Shown here: positions 19,319 through 28,669 of the stretch, piece after piece | Position numbering within the stretch: the first letter of the stretch is position 1 | How the letters are laid out: each line of letters starts with the position of its first letter | Origin: Stenotrophomonas maltophilia | GTDB lineage: Bacteria; Pseudomonadota; Gammaproteobacteria; Xanthomonadales; Xanthomonadaceae | Direction: 5' to 3' | DNA: 64,000 nucleotides | Assembly (NCBI RefSeq): GCF_900186865.1 | Contig: NZ_LT906480.1 | Coordinates: 1,816,001-1,880,000, forward strand | Program-made: the position numbers and the translations under genes | The notes under the pieces: model-generated | The model's database searches: none | What the model saw: the letters and a program-made list of their open reading frames with translations, nothing else | What the model was told of the DNA's origin: nothing

Positions 19319-20727
19319 ACGTCCAGCCCGTCCCGGACCTGCCCGAGTTCGCCACCTGGCTCAATGCCGCTCCCTGTACCCTGACCGAACTGCGCGGTCG
19401 GCCGGTGGCGCTGTTGTTCGTCAACGCCGCTTCTGCCTGGAGCGCGCAGCGCCTGGCCGAATTCAGTCAATGGCTGTCGCGTCACCCTGGCATGCTGCAG
19501 CCGCTGGTCCTGCAGGTACCCCGCTTCGATTTCGAGCGTGACGCCGGCGCCGCACTCAAACTGCTGCGCCGCCAGGGGCTGTCAATGCCGGTCCTGCTCG
19601 ATGCCGACTGGGATGGCTGGCGTCGCTTCGGCATCACATCGTGGCCGACCGTGGTGCTGCTGGACGCGCAGGGTCGCGAGCAGCAGCGGCTGGTCGGGCT
19701 GGGGGCTCCGGGAGAGCTTGAGCGTGCGTTGAATGCGCTGTGCCACGGTGCGCCGTCGGCACCGCCGCGCGGCGGTACCGAGCTGCATCCGGAGCCGCGG
19801 CAGGCCCTGCGTTTTCCGCTGGGCCTGGCGGTCAGCACCGAACGCCTGTACATCGCCGACAGTGGCCATCACCGCATCCTCGAATGCAGCCACGGCGGCC
19901 GCATCCTGCGCCAGTTCGGGCTGGGGACGGCCGATTTCATGGACGGCAACCTCGCCGAAGCGGCGTTCCATCGCCCGCAGGCGCTGGTGCTGGAGCGCGA
20001 CGCGCTGTACGTGGCCGACACCGGCAACCATGCCGTGCGCCGCATCAACCTGCTGACCGGCATCGTCGACACGCTGTGCGGCAATGGCCGCCCCGGTGCG
20101 CCGGTGGAGGGCCCGGTAGCACAGGCGCGGCAGGTCTCGCTGGACCACCCGGTCGGCCTCGCCATCGCCGATAACCAGCTGCACATCGCCATGGCCGGCG
20201 ACAACCGCATCTGGAGCTACCACCTGGGTCAGCGCAGCCTGCAGTGGCGCGGCGGCAGCGGTGCCATCGACGAGCGTGACGGCAGCGGCCACCTGGCTGC
20301 CTTTGCCCAACCGACTGCGCTGGCCGTGGTGCAGCAGGTGCTGTACGTGGCCGATGCGCTGGGCTCCTCGATCCGTGCACTGCAGCTGCGCGGGGATCTG
20401 GTGCAGACGCTGGTCGGGCAGGGCCCCTGGCGTTTCGGTGACGAAGATGGCCCGCGCGCGCAGGCCAGCCTGCAGTTCCCACAGGCGATCGCGCTGAGTC
20501 CGGATGCGCCGCTGCTATGGATTGCCGATACCGGCAATGGCCGCCTGCGCACGCTGCGCCTGGGCGGTGGCGAACTGACCACCCAGCCGCTGCCGCGCCG
20601 CCTGCACGGCCCGGCCGGGTTGGCCGTGGGTGCCGGTGCGGTGTGGATCGCCGAGACCGACGCCCACGCCATACTGCGATTCGACCCCGAAAGCGGCGTG
20701 CTCAGCGAAGTGCCGATCAGCGAATGA
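19315..20727 (+). CDS. Thioredoxin-fold plus NHL-repeat protein (NHLRC2-like)
   Basis: A 470-residue protein without a signal peptide. The N-terminal part (about 1-145) has a thioredoxin fold with ITSWPTVVLLDAQGRE at the cis-Pro loop, but the CxxC site is replaced (VNAASAWSAQRL). The C-terminal part (about 160-470) contains repeated NHL/beta-propeller blades such as RLYIADSGHHRILE, ALYVADTGNHAVRRIN and LLWIADTGNGRLRTL. This is the domain order of eukaryotic NHLRC2 and its bacterial relatives, whose function is poorly known. It overlaps the phosphatase and uvrC by 4 bp each, so it is made in step with envelope and repair genes. Confidence 0.85.
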   Translation: MNVQPVPDLPEFATWLNAAPCTLTELRGRPVALLFVNAASAWSAQRLAEFSQWLSRHPGMLQPLVLQVPRFDFERDAGAALKLLRRQGLSMPVLLDADWDGWRRFGITSWPTVVLLDAQGREQQRLVGLGAPGELERALNALCHGAPSAPPRGGTELHPEPRQALRFPLGLAVSTERLYIADSGHHRILECSHGGRILRQFGLGTADFMDGNLAEAAFHRPQALVLERDALYVADTGNHAVRRINLLTGIVDTLCGNGRPGAPVEGPVAQARQVSLDHPVGLAIADNQLHIAMAGDNRIWSYHLGQRSLQWRGGSGAIDERDGSGHLAAFAQPTALAVVQQVLYVADALGSSIRALQLRGDLVQTLVGQGPWRFGDEDGPRAQASLQFPQAIALSPDAPLLWIADTGNGRLRTLRLGGGELTTQPLPRRLHGPAGLAVGAGAVWIAETDAHAILRFDPESGVLSEVPISE

Positions 20728-22568
20728 CCGACGTTCCCGCCCCGGCCTTTGACGGCAAGGCCTTCGCGGCCCAGCTCAGTACCGCCCCCGGTGTGTACCG
20801 CATGTACGCGGCCGACGACACCCTGCTGTATGTCGGCAAGGCGCGTGCGCTGCGCAACCGAGTCGGCAGCTATTTCAACGGCAGCCCGAAGAATGCGCGG
20901 ATCATGTCCATGATCTCGCAGATCGTGCGCATGGACGTGACGGTGACGCGCTCGGAAGCCGAGGCGCTGCTGCTGGAAAACCAGCTGATCAAGTCGCTGT
21001 CGCCGCGTTACAACGTCTCGCTGCGCGACGACAAGACCTATCCGCATGTGCTGCTGACCCGCGAGGACTGGCCGCGCATCGCGCTGCATCGCGGCCCGCG
21101 CGCCATTCCCGGCCGCTATTTCGGGCCGTATCCCGGCGTCACTGCGGTGCGCGAAACGCTGAACCTGATGCACAAGCTGTTCAAGCTGCGCAGCTGCGAG
21201 GACAGCGTGTTCCGCAACCGCTCGCGGCCGTGCCTGCAGTACCAGATCGGGCGTTGCAGCGCGCCCTGCGTGGAGCTGGTGGCGCCTGCCGAGTACGCCG
21301 AATCGGTGCGTCGCGCTGCATTGTTCCTGGAAGGCAAGAGCGACGAACTGACCCGTGAGCTGGGCGAGCAGATGCAGGCCGCCAGCGAGGCACTGGAGTT
21401 CGAGCAGGCCGCGCGGCTGCGCGACCTGATCTCCTCGCTGCGCAGCATGCAGACCCGCCAGTACGTGGACGGCCGCGCCGCCGACCTGGACGTGCTGGCG
21501 GTAGCCATGCAGGGCTCGCAGGCCTGCGTGCTGCTGCTGGCCTTCCGTGATGGCCGCAATCTCGGCACCCGCCCATTCTTCCCTCGCACCAATGGCGAGG
21601 AGAGCCCGGAGGAAGTGCTGGCCGCGTTCGTCTCGCAGTACTACATCGAATTCGAGCCGCCGCGCGAGATCCTGCTGGACCGCGAGATCCCCGATGCCGA
21701 CCTGCTGGTCGCCGCGCTGTCGGCCTCGGCCGAGCGCAAGGTGCAGCTGAAGTGGAACGTGCGCGGCGAGCGCGCCGGCTACGTGGAACTGGCCAGCCGC
21801 AACGCGCAGCTGACCCTGGCCACCGAACTCAACAGCCGCAACGCGCAGCATGCGCGCAGCGACGCACTGCGCGAGATGCTGGGCCTGGCCGAGCCGGTCA
21901 AGCGGGTCGAGTGTTTCGATATCAGCCACACCCTGGGCGAGGCTACCGTGGCCTCGTGCGTGGTGTTCGACGCTGCCGGTCCGGTGCGCGCGCAGTATCG
22001 CCGCTTCAACATCAGCGGCATCGAGCCGGGCGATGACTACGCCGCCATGCGCCAGGCCATCGACCGCCGCTTCCGCCGTGCGGTGGAAGAGCAGGGCGTG
22101 CTGCCGGACGTGCTGCTGATTGACGGCGGCGCCGGGCAGCTGGCGCAGGCGCAGGCCGCACTGGCCGACCTGGGCGTGGAAGGCGTGCTGCTGGTGGGCG
22201 TGGCCAAGGGCGTGGAGCGGCGCGCTGGCCATGAAGCGCTGGTGATGCCCGACGGCCGCGAGCTGCGCCCCGGCGCGGCCAACCCGGCGCTGCAGTTCAT
22301 CCAGCAGGTGCGCGACGAGGCGCACCGCTTCGCCATCACCGGCCACCGCGGCCGCCGCCAGAAGGCGCGGATGACCAGCAAGCTGGAGGACATCCCCGGC
22401 ATCGGGCCGCGCCGACGCGCCAGCCTGCTCAAGCATTTCGGGGGCCTGGTGGGGCTGAAAGCCGCTGGCGAAGCGGAAATCGCCAAGGTGGAAGGCATCA
22501 ATGACGCCCTCGCGGCACGTATCTACGCTAACCTGCACGGGTTGGCCACGCCTGATGCGGCCGAGTAG
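20724..22568 (+). CDS. uvrC: Excinuclease ABC subunit UvrC
   Basis: A 614-residue dual nuclease of nucleotide excision repair. It has a GIY-YIG domain at the N-terminus (APGVYRMYAADDTLLYVGKA, about 19-38), a UVR motif (LEFEQAARLRDLI, about 220), the C-terminal RNase H-like nuclease region (VECFDISHTLGEATVASCVVF; VLLIDGGAGQL) and tandem HhH (DIPGIGPRRRASLLKHFGG). It starts at 20724 within the ATGA overlap; the frame continues upstream without family similarity. It is followed by pgsA after 18 bp, the same uvrC-pgsA order as in enterobacteria. Confidence 0.98.
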   Translation: MTDVPAPAFDGKAFAAQLSTAPGVYRMYAADDTLLYVGKARALRNRVGSYFNGSPKNARIMSMISQIVRMDVTVTRSEAEALLLENQLIKSLSPRYNVSLRDDKTYPHVLLTREDWPRIALHRGPRAIPGRYFGPYPGVTAVRETLNLMHKLFKLRSCEDSVFRNRSRPCLQYQIGRCSAPCVELVAPAEYAESVRRAALFLEGKSDELTRELGEQMQAASEALEFEQAARLRDLISSLRSMQTRQYVDGRAADLDVLAVAMQGSQACVLLLAFRDGRNLGTRPFFPRTNGEESPEEVLAAFVSQYYIEFEPPREILLDREIPDADLLVAALSASAERKVQLKWNVRGERAGYVELASRNAQLTLATELNSRNAQHARSDALREMLGLAEPVKRVECFDISHTLGEATVASCVVFDAAGPVRAQYRRFNISGIEPGDDYAAMRQAIDRRFRRAVEEQGVLPDVLLIDGGAGQLAQAQAALADLGVEGVLLVGVAKGVERRAGHEALVMPDGRELRPGAANPALQFIQQVRDEAHRFAITGHRGRRQKARMTSKLEDIPGIGPRRRASLLKHFGGLVGLKAAGEAEIAKVEGINDALAARIYANLHGLATPDAAE

Positions 22569-22586
22569 AGAGAGAAGCACGCAAGC

Positions 22587-23213
22587 ATGAAGTTGACCCT
22601 GCCCACCTGGCTGACGTTGTTGCGGATCGTGATGATCCCGGTGCTGGTGCTGGTGTTCTACCTGCCCTACACCTGGACCAACTTCGCTTCGGCGGCGATC
22701 TTCGGCCTGGCCGCGATCACCGACTGGCTCGATGGCTGGATCGCACGCCGTTACCAGCTGGAGTCGGCCTTCGGCGCCTTCCTCGACCCGGTCGCGGACA
22801 AGCTGATGGTGGCAGTGGCACTGTTCCTGATCGTGCAGGGCCATCCGACGCCGTGGATGGCGTTCTGGGCGGCGGTCATCGTCGGCCGTGAGATCGCGGT
22901 ATCGGCGCTGCGCGAATGGATGGCCGAGCTGGGCCAGCGTGCGAAGGTGCGCGTGGCGATGATCGGCAAGATCAAGACCACCGCGCAGATGGTCGCGCTG
23001 CTGTGCCTGCTGTACTCGGTGGCCCCGAACGTGCCGGTGGAAGACATCTGGATGGGCTGGCCGGTGTTCCATATCGGCGACTGGACCCTGGCCATTGCTG
23101 CGGTGCTGACCCTGTGGTCGGGCCTGCAGTACCTGCACGCCGCCTGGCCGAGCCTGCGTGATGACGAGCGCGCTGCGCGCGAGCGTGCGCGGCAGAAGAA
23201 GCTGGGCAACTGA
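22587..23213 (+). CDS. pgsA: CDP-diacylglycerol-glycerol-3-phosphate 3-phosphatidyltransferase
   Basis: A 208-residue inner-membrane enzyme that makes phosphatidylglycerol phosphate. The CDP-alcohol phosphotransferase motif is complete: D-W-L-D-G-W-I-A-R-R then F-G-A-F-L-D-P-V-A-D (about residues 47-74). Several membrane helices are visible. It is the last gene of the operon that began at comEC; tRNA-Gly follows, as in the E. coli uvrC-pgsA-glyW order. Confidence 0.97.
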   Translation: MKLTLPTWLTLLRIVMIPVLVLVFYLPYTWTNFASAAIFGLAAITDWLDGWIARRYQLESAFGAFLDPVADKLMVAVALFLIVQGHPTPWMAFWAAVIVGREIAVSALREWMAELGQRAKVRVAMIGKIKTTAQMVALLCLLYSVAPNVPVEDIWMGWPVFHIGDWTLAIAAVLTLWSGLQYLHAAWPSLRDDERAARERARQKKLGN

Positions 23214-23217
23214 GCCC

Positions 23218-23256
23218 GGGGTCGGATCCCTTTCCGCAGGAAAGGGCTCTGACCCC
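23218..23256. repeat. Palindromic repeat (GGGGTC...GACCCC type), copy 1
   Basis: An imperfect 39-bp palindrome: GGGGTCGGATCCCTTTCC, then a 4-base loop, then GGAAAGGGCTCTGACCCC. Related elements lie at 53684-53722 and 63107-63144. This one sits 5 bp after pgsA and may act as its transcript end. Confidence 0.75.
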
Positions 23257-23268
23257 ACGGTTGCTGCC

Positions 23269-23369
23269 ATCCACGCATGGCGTGGATCTACTGGAAATGC
23301 CGCATCCACGGAGGGGGCGGATCCATCAGTTTGCGGAGACGCTGCAGTAGATCCACGCCATGCGTGGAT
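23269..23369. repeat. Inverted pair of SMAG-type GTAG palindromes
   Basis: 23269-23291 and 23347-23369 are exact reverse complements (23 bp). Each contains GTAGATCCACGCC and a near-palindromic core GCATGGCGTGG. Such GTAG-headed stem-loop pairs are the SMAG (REP-like) family of S. maltophilia. The pair can fold as two hairpins or as one long stem. Confidence 0.8.
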
Positions 23370-23409
23370 ACGCGGTGCCAGGTGCCTCGGCAGACCCTGA
23401 AAAAAGCGC

Positions 23410-23437
23410 TTGACGCCATCCTTGGAATAGGTAAAAT
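23410..23437 (+). promoter_or_regulatory. Promoter of tRNA-Gly copy 1
   Basis: TTGACG (23410-23415), a 16-bp spacer and TAAAAT (23432-23437), ending 12 bp before the tRNA. Confidence 0.72.
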
Positions 23438-23449
23438 TTCGCCTCCCAA

Positions 23450-23525
<76 letters not shown>

Positions 23526-23533
23526 GATTCAAG

Positions 23534-23561
23534 AAAAACGCTCCCGTAAGGGGGCGTTTTT
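23534..23561 (+). terminator. Intrinsic terminator after tRNA-Gly copy 1
   Basis: AAAAACGCTCCC / GGGGGCGTTTTT with one G-T pair and a 4-base loop. Almost the same element follows copy 2. Confidence 0.82.
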
Positions 23562-23663
23562 CGTTTGCGTGTTCCACGCTTCATCCTCACTTCACCGCCA
23601 CTCCTTCGCCTCACCACGCGGCAGTTCGAAGCTGCATCTCCGACGCTCCACGGCGATGCCGCA

Positions 23664-24770
23664 ATGCCTCACACTTCCCCCGCCTACGACCACGACGTGG
23701 TCATCGTCGGCGCCAGTTTCGCCGGTGCCGCCTGCGCATTGGCTGCCGCCCAGTACGGTCTGCGCGTCTGCGTGCTTGAACGCAAGGCCGACCCCGGCGA
23801 GCGCCTGCACACCACCGGCATCGTGGTGAAAGAAGCGATGGAGCAGACCTGGTTGGGGCGCATGCCCGAGCATCTGGTGCAGCGCGTCGCCAACGTGCGC
23901 CTGTATGCGCCGAACCTGCGCAACGTGTTGCTGGCCGCGCCGGGCTATTACTTCCTCACCACCGATACGCCGAACCTGATGCGCTGGCTGGCCAGCGAGC
24001 TGCGCGCGAATAGTGTCGACCTGCGCCTGCAACGGTCTTTCACCGATGCCCATCGCAGTGGTGACGGCTGGCAGGTGGATGGGGCAGGGCGATGCGCCTA
24101 TCTGGTTGGTGCTGATGGCGCACGCTCACGCGTGGCACATCGCACCGGACTTGGCCAGGTGCGTGACAACCTCTACGGCGTCGAGCGTGAGTTCGCCGGC
24201 CTGCAGTTGCCGCAGGGCGACGCGCTGCATTGCTTCGTCAGCAAGCACTACGCACCGGGCTACATCGGCTGGGTCGCACAGAATCCGACCGGGCTGCAGG
24301 TGGGATTGGCGCTGCGTCATGACCCGCAACAGGTGCGGCCGCCGGATATCGATGGCTTCCTCGACCACGTGCGCGATGTGGTCGACATTCCGCCTTCGGC
24401 GCGTCCCTCGGCCACCCGCGCCGGCTTGGTCCCGTGCGGCCGGCCGGATGGGCCGTTCACCGGCCAACGCGTGATCCTGACCGGCGACGCGGCAGGCATC
24501 GTCTCGCCGCTGTCCGCCGGGGGCATCCACTCCTCGTGGCGGCACGGCTGGGCGGTCGGCGAGGCGATTGCCCGCCATCTGCGTGGGCAAGGGCCGGAAG
24601 CGGAACGGGTGGCGCGGCGGGTGGCGCCAGCATTCCATGGCAAGCGCCTGCTGCGCTGGGCGATGGACCATCTGCAGGCCGACTGGCCGCTCAATGCACT
24701 GCTGCACACGGCGGCCACGCGGCGCATGGCCGAGCAGGTCTACTTCCACCGCCGTGGCGTGCGCACGTGA
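23664..24770 (+). CDS. FAD-dependent oxidoreductase, geranylgeranyl-reductase-like
   Basis: A 368-residue flavoprotein. The N-terminal Rossmann motif is DVVIVGASFAGAACALAAA with Glu of the FAD ribose site in CVLERKADPG. The second FAD motif is VILTGDAAGIVSPLSAGG. This is the pattern of the geranylgeranyl reductase / p-hydroxybenzoate hydroxylase group. The substrate is unknown. The start at 23664 puts the FAD motif close to the N-terminus. It is a single gene bracketed by two identical tRNA-Gly genes. Confidence 0.85.
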   Translation: MPHTSPAYDHDVVIVGASFAGAACALAAAQYGLRVCVLERKADPGERLHTTGIVVKEAMEQTWLGRMPEHLVQRVANVRLYAPNLRNVLLAAPGYYFLTTDTPNLMRWLASELRANSVDLRLQRSFTDAHRSGDGWQVDGAGRCAYLVGADGARSRVAHRTGLGQVRDNLYGVEREFAGLQLPQGDALHCFVSKHYAPGYIGWVAQNPTGLQVGLALRHDPQQVRPPDIDGFLDHVRDVVDIPPSARPSATRAGLVPCGRPDGPFTGQRVILTGDAAGIVSPLSAGGIHSSWRHGWAVGEAIARHLRGQGPEAERVARRVAPAFHGKRLLRWAMDHLQADWPLNALLHTAATRRMAEQVYFHRRGVRT

Positions 24771-24824
24771 GGAGAGCAGGTGGGGGCGTCTGAACGCCGT
24801 CCCTCACTCACGTGAAAATTCCTG

Positions 24825-24853
24825 TTGACGCCGTGCAGCAATATCGACACAAT
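24825..24853 (+). promoter_or_regulatory. Promoter of tRNA-Gly copy 2
   Basis: TTGACG (24825-24830), 17 bp, CACAAT (24848-24853). The promoter and leader closely match those before copy 3 (30502-30562). Confidence 0.65.
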
Positions 24854-24885
24854 AGCGCTCCTTTGACGCAGGTCGAACGAAATCT

Positions 24886-24961
<76 letters not shown>

Positions 24962-24972
24962 GATTCAAGAAG

Positions 24973-24997
24973 AACGCTCCCGAAAGGGGGCGTTTTT
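24973..24997 (+). terminator. Intrinsic terminator after tRNA-Gly copy 2
   Basis: AACGCTCCC / GGGGGCGTT with a GAAA loop and a T-run; nearly the same as the terminator after copy 1. Confidence 0.8.
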
Positions 24998-25330
24998 CGT
25001 TTGTCATGACGTTGGCGGCACGGGGCGCTACATTCGCGCCATGGCATTGTCATGGCGGGCGTGATATCGGCGGCCTGGCGGGACGATTCCAGCGTTAGTG
25101 TCGCAATCGGAATGGCGGGGCGTATCGGTCGTGGGGATGACCGCAGGGGCGGGGCTCGGGGAAGTTGGCAACAAGACGCAATGGCCCGGATGTCGCACCA
25201 GCGTTCCGTGCGTCGCATGCAGTGAAAGGCTGGCGAAAGGCCAACGCCATCGTTGCCTGAACCGCATGCGTGCTGTGACCTTTTTCGGACCATTTCTCCA
25301 TGTTCGCTCCACAATCGCACGGTAGCCTTC
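24998..25330. other. Intergenic region without a recognised gene
   Basis: 333 bp between the tRNA-Gly terminator and the exporter operon. Open frames here are short or antisense, with no convincing ribosome site or known domain. It probably holds the promoter of the exporter operon, but I could not pick a clear -35/-10 pair. Confidence 0.5.
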
Positions 25331-26794
25331 ATGCTCCTTCTACACGTTGGCGGGCTGGTGGTCAGGCGTATCACTTCAGTGGCAGTGCCCAGGACAGGGC
25401 GCGGACTCTCCCTGCAGGCAGTGCTGCGCCCCGGTGCGTTGTTGGCAACCCTGGCCCTGGCCGGCTGCATGTCGGTGCCCGTCCCGGACCTGCCTGATCG
25501 CACACCCAGCGCCTGGACCCAGGTACCGCAGGGCCAGGGCGTGGCGGTGGACGCCAGGCAGTGGTGGAAGGTGCTGGCCGACCCGGCGCTGGATGGCCTG
25601 GTCGATCAGGCGGTCGCCGGCAATCTCGACCTGCAGCAGGCCACCTTGCGCCTGCAGGCCGTTCGGATCGTCGCTGGCACGTCCGACTCGCGTTTCCTGC
25701 CGGAAATCTCCGCCAGCGCCAAGCAGGTGCAGGACGCCGCCGCTGTCGATACCTACTTCCATGCCGGCATTGAAGCGATCTGGGACCTGGGCCTGTTCGG
25801 CGCCGCCGAGAGTGCGCAGCTGAGCGCGCAGGCTTCGGCTGGCAATGCCGAGGCGCTGCGCAATGCCGCGCAGGTCGCGGTGATCGCCGACGTGGTGCGT
25901 AGCTATCTTGACCTCACCGTGGCACAGGCCCAGCAGGACCTGCTGGCCCGGCAGCAGACTGTGGACGAGCGCGGTGAACAGTTGGCCCTGGTCCGCCAGC
26001 GCCTGCGCCTGGATGAACCCGGCGAGCTGGACCGCCTGCGTGCGCGCCAGGCGGCGACCCGCGCAGCCACGGCGCAGGCCCGCGAAAATGCTGACAACGC
26101 GGCCCGCGCGCTGGCATTGCTGCTGGGCCGTGACGGCCCGGACCCGGCCTGGCGCGCCTATCGCACGCCGCCGAAGCTGGGCACGTTCTCGCTGCAGCAG
26201 GTCCCGGCGGACCTGTTGCGCCATCGTCCGCAGATCCTGCTGGCCGAATCGGAGGTGATGCAGGCCGCCGCCAGCAAGGGCTCGGCGCGCGCCGCGATGT
26301 ACCCGCGGATCAGCCTCGGCGGCTCCATTCTGTATGCCTACAACCTCACCCAGAACGCGCGCTCCAATTCCGACTCCAGTCCGTCGATCGGTCCATACGT
26401 CGATATTCCGCTGTGGGACTGGGGCCAACGCCGTGCGCGTTTCCATGCCGATGAGAAGCAACTGGACGCCGCGCTGCTCGGGTATCGCAAGGCCGTGCTG
26501 GAAGGCGTGAGCGAAGTGGAAGGTGCGCTGGGCAGCCTTGCACGCCAGGACAGCAGCATCCAGTCGCTGCGCGCGGCCAACGATGCCGCCAACCAGCAGG
26601 TCAAGCGCCAGGCGCGGCAGGTGCAGCTGGGCCTGTCCAGCGAGTTCGATGGGCTGGACACGCAACGTGCCGCGCTCGCTTCGCAGGCGGATCTGATCGG
26701 TGCGCAGGGCGCACGCGTGCTGGCGTTTGCTTCGCTGTACCGCGCCCTTGGCGGCGCACCGCTGCCGGTCGAGGCTGAGGGCGAACAGCAATGA
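25331..26794 (+). CDS. Outer-membrane efflux lipoprotein (TolC/NodT family)
   Basis: A 487-residue protein with a lipobox (LALAGC, Cys near residue 46), then the OMF fold: two repeats with helical QASAGNAEALRNAAQVAVIADVVRSY-type segments and the strand-helix pattern PRISLGGSI. It should form the outer-membrane duct of a tripartite exporter. The leader is long if translation starts at 25331; GTG codons further in would give a shorter signal, so the start is uncertain. The permease gene overlaps its end by 4 bp, so the partner inner-membrane pump is the FtsX-type ABC system that follows. Confidence 0.88.
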   Translation: MLLLHVGGLVVRRITSVAVPRTGRGLSLQAVLRPGALLATLALAGCMSVPVPDLPDRTPSAWTQVPQGQGVAVDARQWWKVLADPALDGLVDQAVAGNLDLQQATLRLQAVRIVAGTSDSRFLPEISASAKQVQDAAAVDTYFHAGIEAIWDLGLFGAAESAQLSAQASAGNAEALRNAAQVAVIADVVRSYLDLTVAQAQQDLLARQQTVDERGEQLALVRQRLRLDEPGELDRLRARQAATRAATAQARENADNAARALALLLGRDGPDPAWRAYRTPPKLGTFSLQQVPADLLRHRPQILLAESEVMQAAASKGSARAAMYPRISLGGSILYAYNLTQNARSNSDSSPSIGPYVDIPLWDWGQRRARFHADEKQLDAALLGYRKAVLEGVSEVEGALGSLARQDSSIQSLRAANDAANQQVKRQARQVQLGLSSEFDGLDTQRAALASQADLIGAQGARVLAFASLYRALGGAPLPVEAEGEQQ

Positions 26795-27930
26795 TCGCGC
26801 TGGCCCGCAAGACCCTGGCCTATGAGTGGCGCCGGTTCCTGCCGGTGGTGCTGGCGATGTGTTTCGCCGGCGTGCTGTTGATCGTGCAGGCCGCACTGGT
26901 GCTGGGCATCTTCGGCACCGCCGCGATCTATGTGAAGGCATCCTCGGCCGACATCTGGGCCGGTTTCCCCGGCACTCAGAGCGTCAACTACGGCCACGCG
27001 ATCAGCGCCGATGTGGAAAGCCACCTGCGCATGGATCCGGATGTCACCCGCGTCGAACCTTACGAGTGGGTTGATGGCGAATGGCGCTCCAGCGCGCAGG
27101 GGACCGGCAACGTGTCGGTGTATCTGTCCGGCATCTCCACCCGCGACGATGCAATGATGTTCGCGCGCATCCTGCCCGCCGACCTGCGCGCGCAGTTGCG
27201 CGAGCTGGGTGCGGTGATCGTCGACAGCGCCGATCTGGATACGCTCGGCGTGGACCTGCAGAACAACCGTGCGTGGATCAATGGTAAGGCCGTGCGTGTG
27301 GTCGCCGCGCAGCCGGGCCTGCGTGGCCTTGGTGGTGTCAACGTACTGGCTTCGCTGGATACCGCGCGCGCCATCGCCGGTACCGACCCACATGAGGGCA
27401 GTACCTACTTCGTGGCGGGCCTGCGCTCGCCTGACCTGGCCGACCGCGTGCGCGATCGCCTGGCCGCGTCGATGGGCCAAGCTACGCCGGTCGAGTTCTG
27501 GACCGAGCCGGAGTTCGCCAGCCGCTCGCAGCAGTACTGGCTGTTCGACACCGGTGCCGGCATCGCGGTGTTGTTCATGGCCGTCATCGTCTGCTTCGTC
27601 GGCGCGGTGATCACCAACCAGTCGTTCGCGTCGGTGGTGGCTGGCTCGGTTCGCGAGTACGCCACGCTCAATGCACTCGGTGCAGGCCGCTATGCGCTGG
27701 CACGGGTGGTGTTCGAGCAGGCGTTGCTGATCGGTGGCGTGGGCATGTTGCTGGCGGCGGCCTTCAGCACCGTGGTGCTGTTGATCGCGCAGACCCAGCG
27801 CGTGCCGGTGCAGCTGACACCGATGGTGATCCTCGGCTGCGTGGCGCTGGTTGCGGTGATGGCCATGCTCTCCAGCATCATGGCGGTGCGCAGTGTCGTC
27901 CGCTCCGATCCATCGTTGCTGCTGCGTTGA
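26791..27930 (+). CDS. ABC transporter permease, FtsX/DevC-like
   Basis: A 379-residue protein with one N-terminal membrane helix (about 18-48), a large periplasmic domain (about 50-245) and three C-terminal helices in the FtsX domain (TGAGIAVLFMAVIVCFVGAV; VGMLLAAAFSTVVLLIA; VALVAVMAMLSSIMAVR). The layout matches DevC/MacB-type permeases that export from the periplasm or membrane and do not import. It overlaps the OMF gene by 4 bp. Confidence 0.9.
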   Translation: MIALARKTLAYEWRRFLPVVLAMCFAGVLLIVQAALVLGIFGTAAIYVKASSADIWAGFPGTQSVNYGHAISADVESHLRMDPDVTRVEPYEWVDGEWRSSAQGTGNVSVYLSGISTRDDAMMFARILPADLRAQLRELGAVIVDSADLDTLGVDLQNNRAWINGKAVRVVAAQPGLRGLGGVNVLASLDTARAIAGTDPHEGSTYFVAGLRSPDLADRVRDRLAASMGQATPVEFWTEPEFASRSQQYWLFDTGAGIAVLFMAVIVCFVGAVITNQSFASVVAGSVREYATLNALGAGRYALARVVFEQALLIGGVGMLLAAAFSTVVLLIAQTQRVPVQLTPMVILGCVALVAVMAMLSSIMAVRSVVRSDPSLLLR

Positions 27931-27940
27931 GGACCGGCCG

Positions 27941-28669
27941 ATGACTTCCACACGCGCCGTCGCCCCGACCCTGCGGGCCGATGCACTTGAAAAGGGCTTC
28001 ATGTCCGGCGACGTGCAGGTGCCGGTGCTGCGCGGCCTGTCGCTGGACATCTATCCTGGCGAGCTGACCCTGGTATCGGGCCCGTCGGGTTGCGGCAAGA
28101 GCACGCTGTTGTCGCTGCTGTCCGGCCTGTCCGCGCCCGATGGTGGCCGCGTGCACGCACTTGGCCAGGATGTGGGGCACATGACCCGCAGCGAAGTGGA
28201 GCGCTTCCGCCTGCACCATGTCGGTTTCGTGTTCCAGGGCTTCAACCTGTTCCCGGCACTGACTGCGCTGGAGCAGGTGCAGCTGCCGCTGGGCTACCGC
28301 GGCATGCGCAATCGCGAAAGCGAACCGCTGGCGCGCAAGGCGCTGGAAGAAGTGGGCCTCAGCCACCGCAGCCACATGCGCCCGGCGCAGCTGTCCGGCG
28401 GCGAGAAGCAGCGTGTGGCCGTTGCCCGCGCCTTCGCCAAGTCGCCGACACTGATCTTCGCAGACGAGCCCACCAGCGCGCTGGACGCCGAGAACGGCCA
28501 GCGCGTGATCGACATCCTGCATCGCTACGCACGTGCGCATGGCGCCACCGTGCTGTGCGTGAGCCACGATCCGCGCCTGATCCGGCATGCCGATCGGGTG
28601 ATCGCCATGGAAGACGGCATGGTCCGTGACGACCGCCGCCAGAACGAAACTGTAGAGTCCGCCCCATGA
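27941..28669 (+). CDS. ABC transporter ATPase, LolD/DevA-like
   Basis: A 242-residue ATPase: Walker A VSGPSGCGKSTL, Q-loop FVFQGFNLF, signature LSGGEKQRVAVARAF, Walker B LIFADEPTSALD and H-loop CVSHDPRL. These are typical of MacB/LolD/DevA ATPases that work with FtsX-type permeases. The ATG at 27941 has GAGG about 10 bases upstream. It overlaps the membrane-fusion gene by 4 bp. Confidence 0.94.
   Translation: MTSTRAVAPTLRADALEKGFMSGDVQVPVLRGLSLDIYPGELTLVSGPSGCGKSTLLSLLSGLSAPDGGRVHALGQDVGHMTRSEVERFRLHHVGFVFQGFNLFPALTALEQVQLPLGYRGMRNRESEPLARKALEEVGLSHRSHMRPAQLSGGEKQRVAVARAFAKSPTLIFADEPTSALDAENGQRVIDILHRYARAHGATVLCVSHDPRLIRHADRVIAMEDGMVRDDRRQNETVESAP

Noticed and set aside
20229..23309. A 1026-codon open frame antisense to the NHL protein, uvrC and pgsA.
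   Set aside because: It spans three certain genes on the other strand and shows the His/Arg/Gln-rich composition of an antisense shadow.
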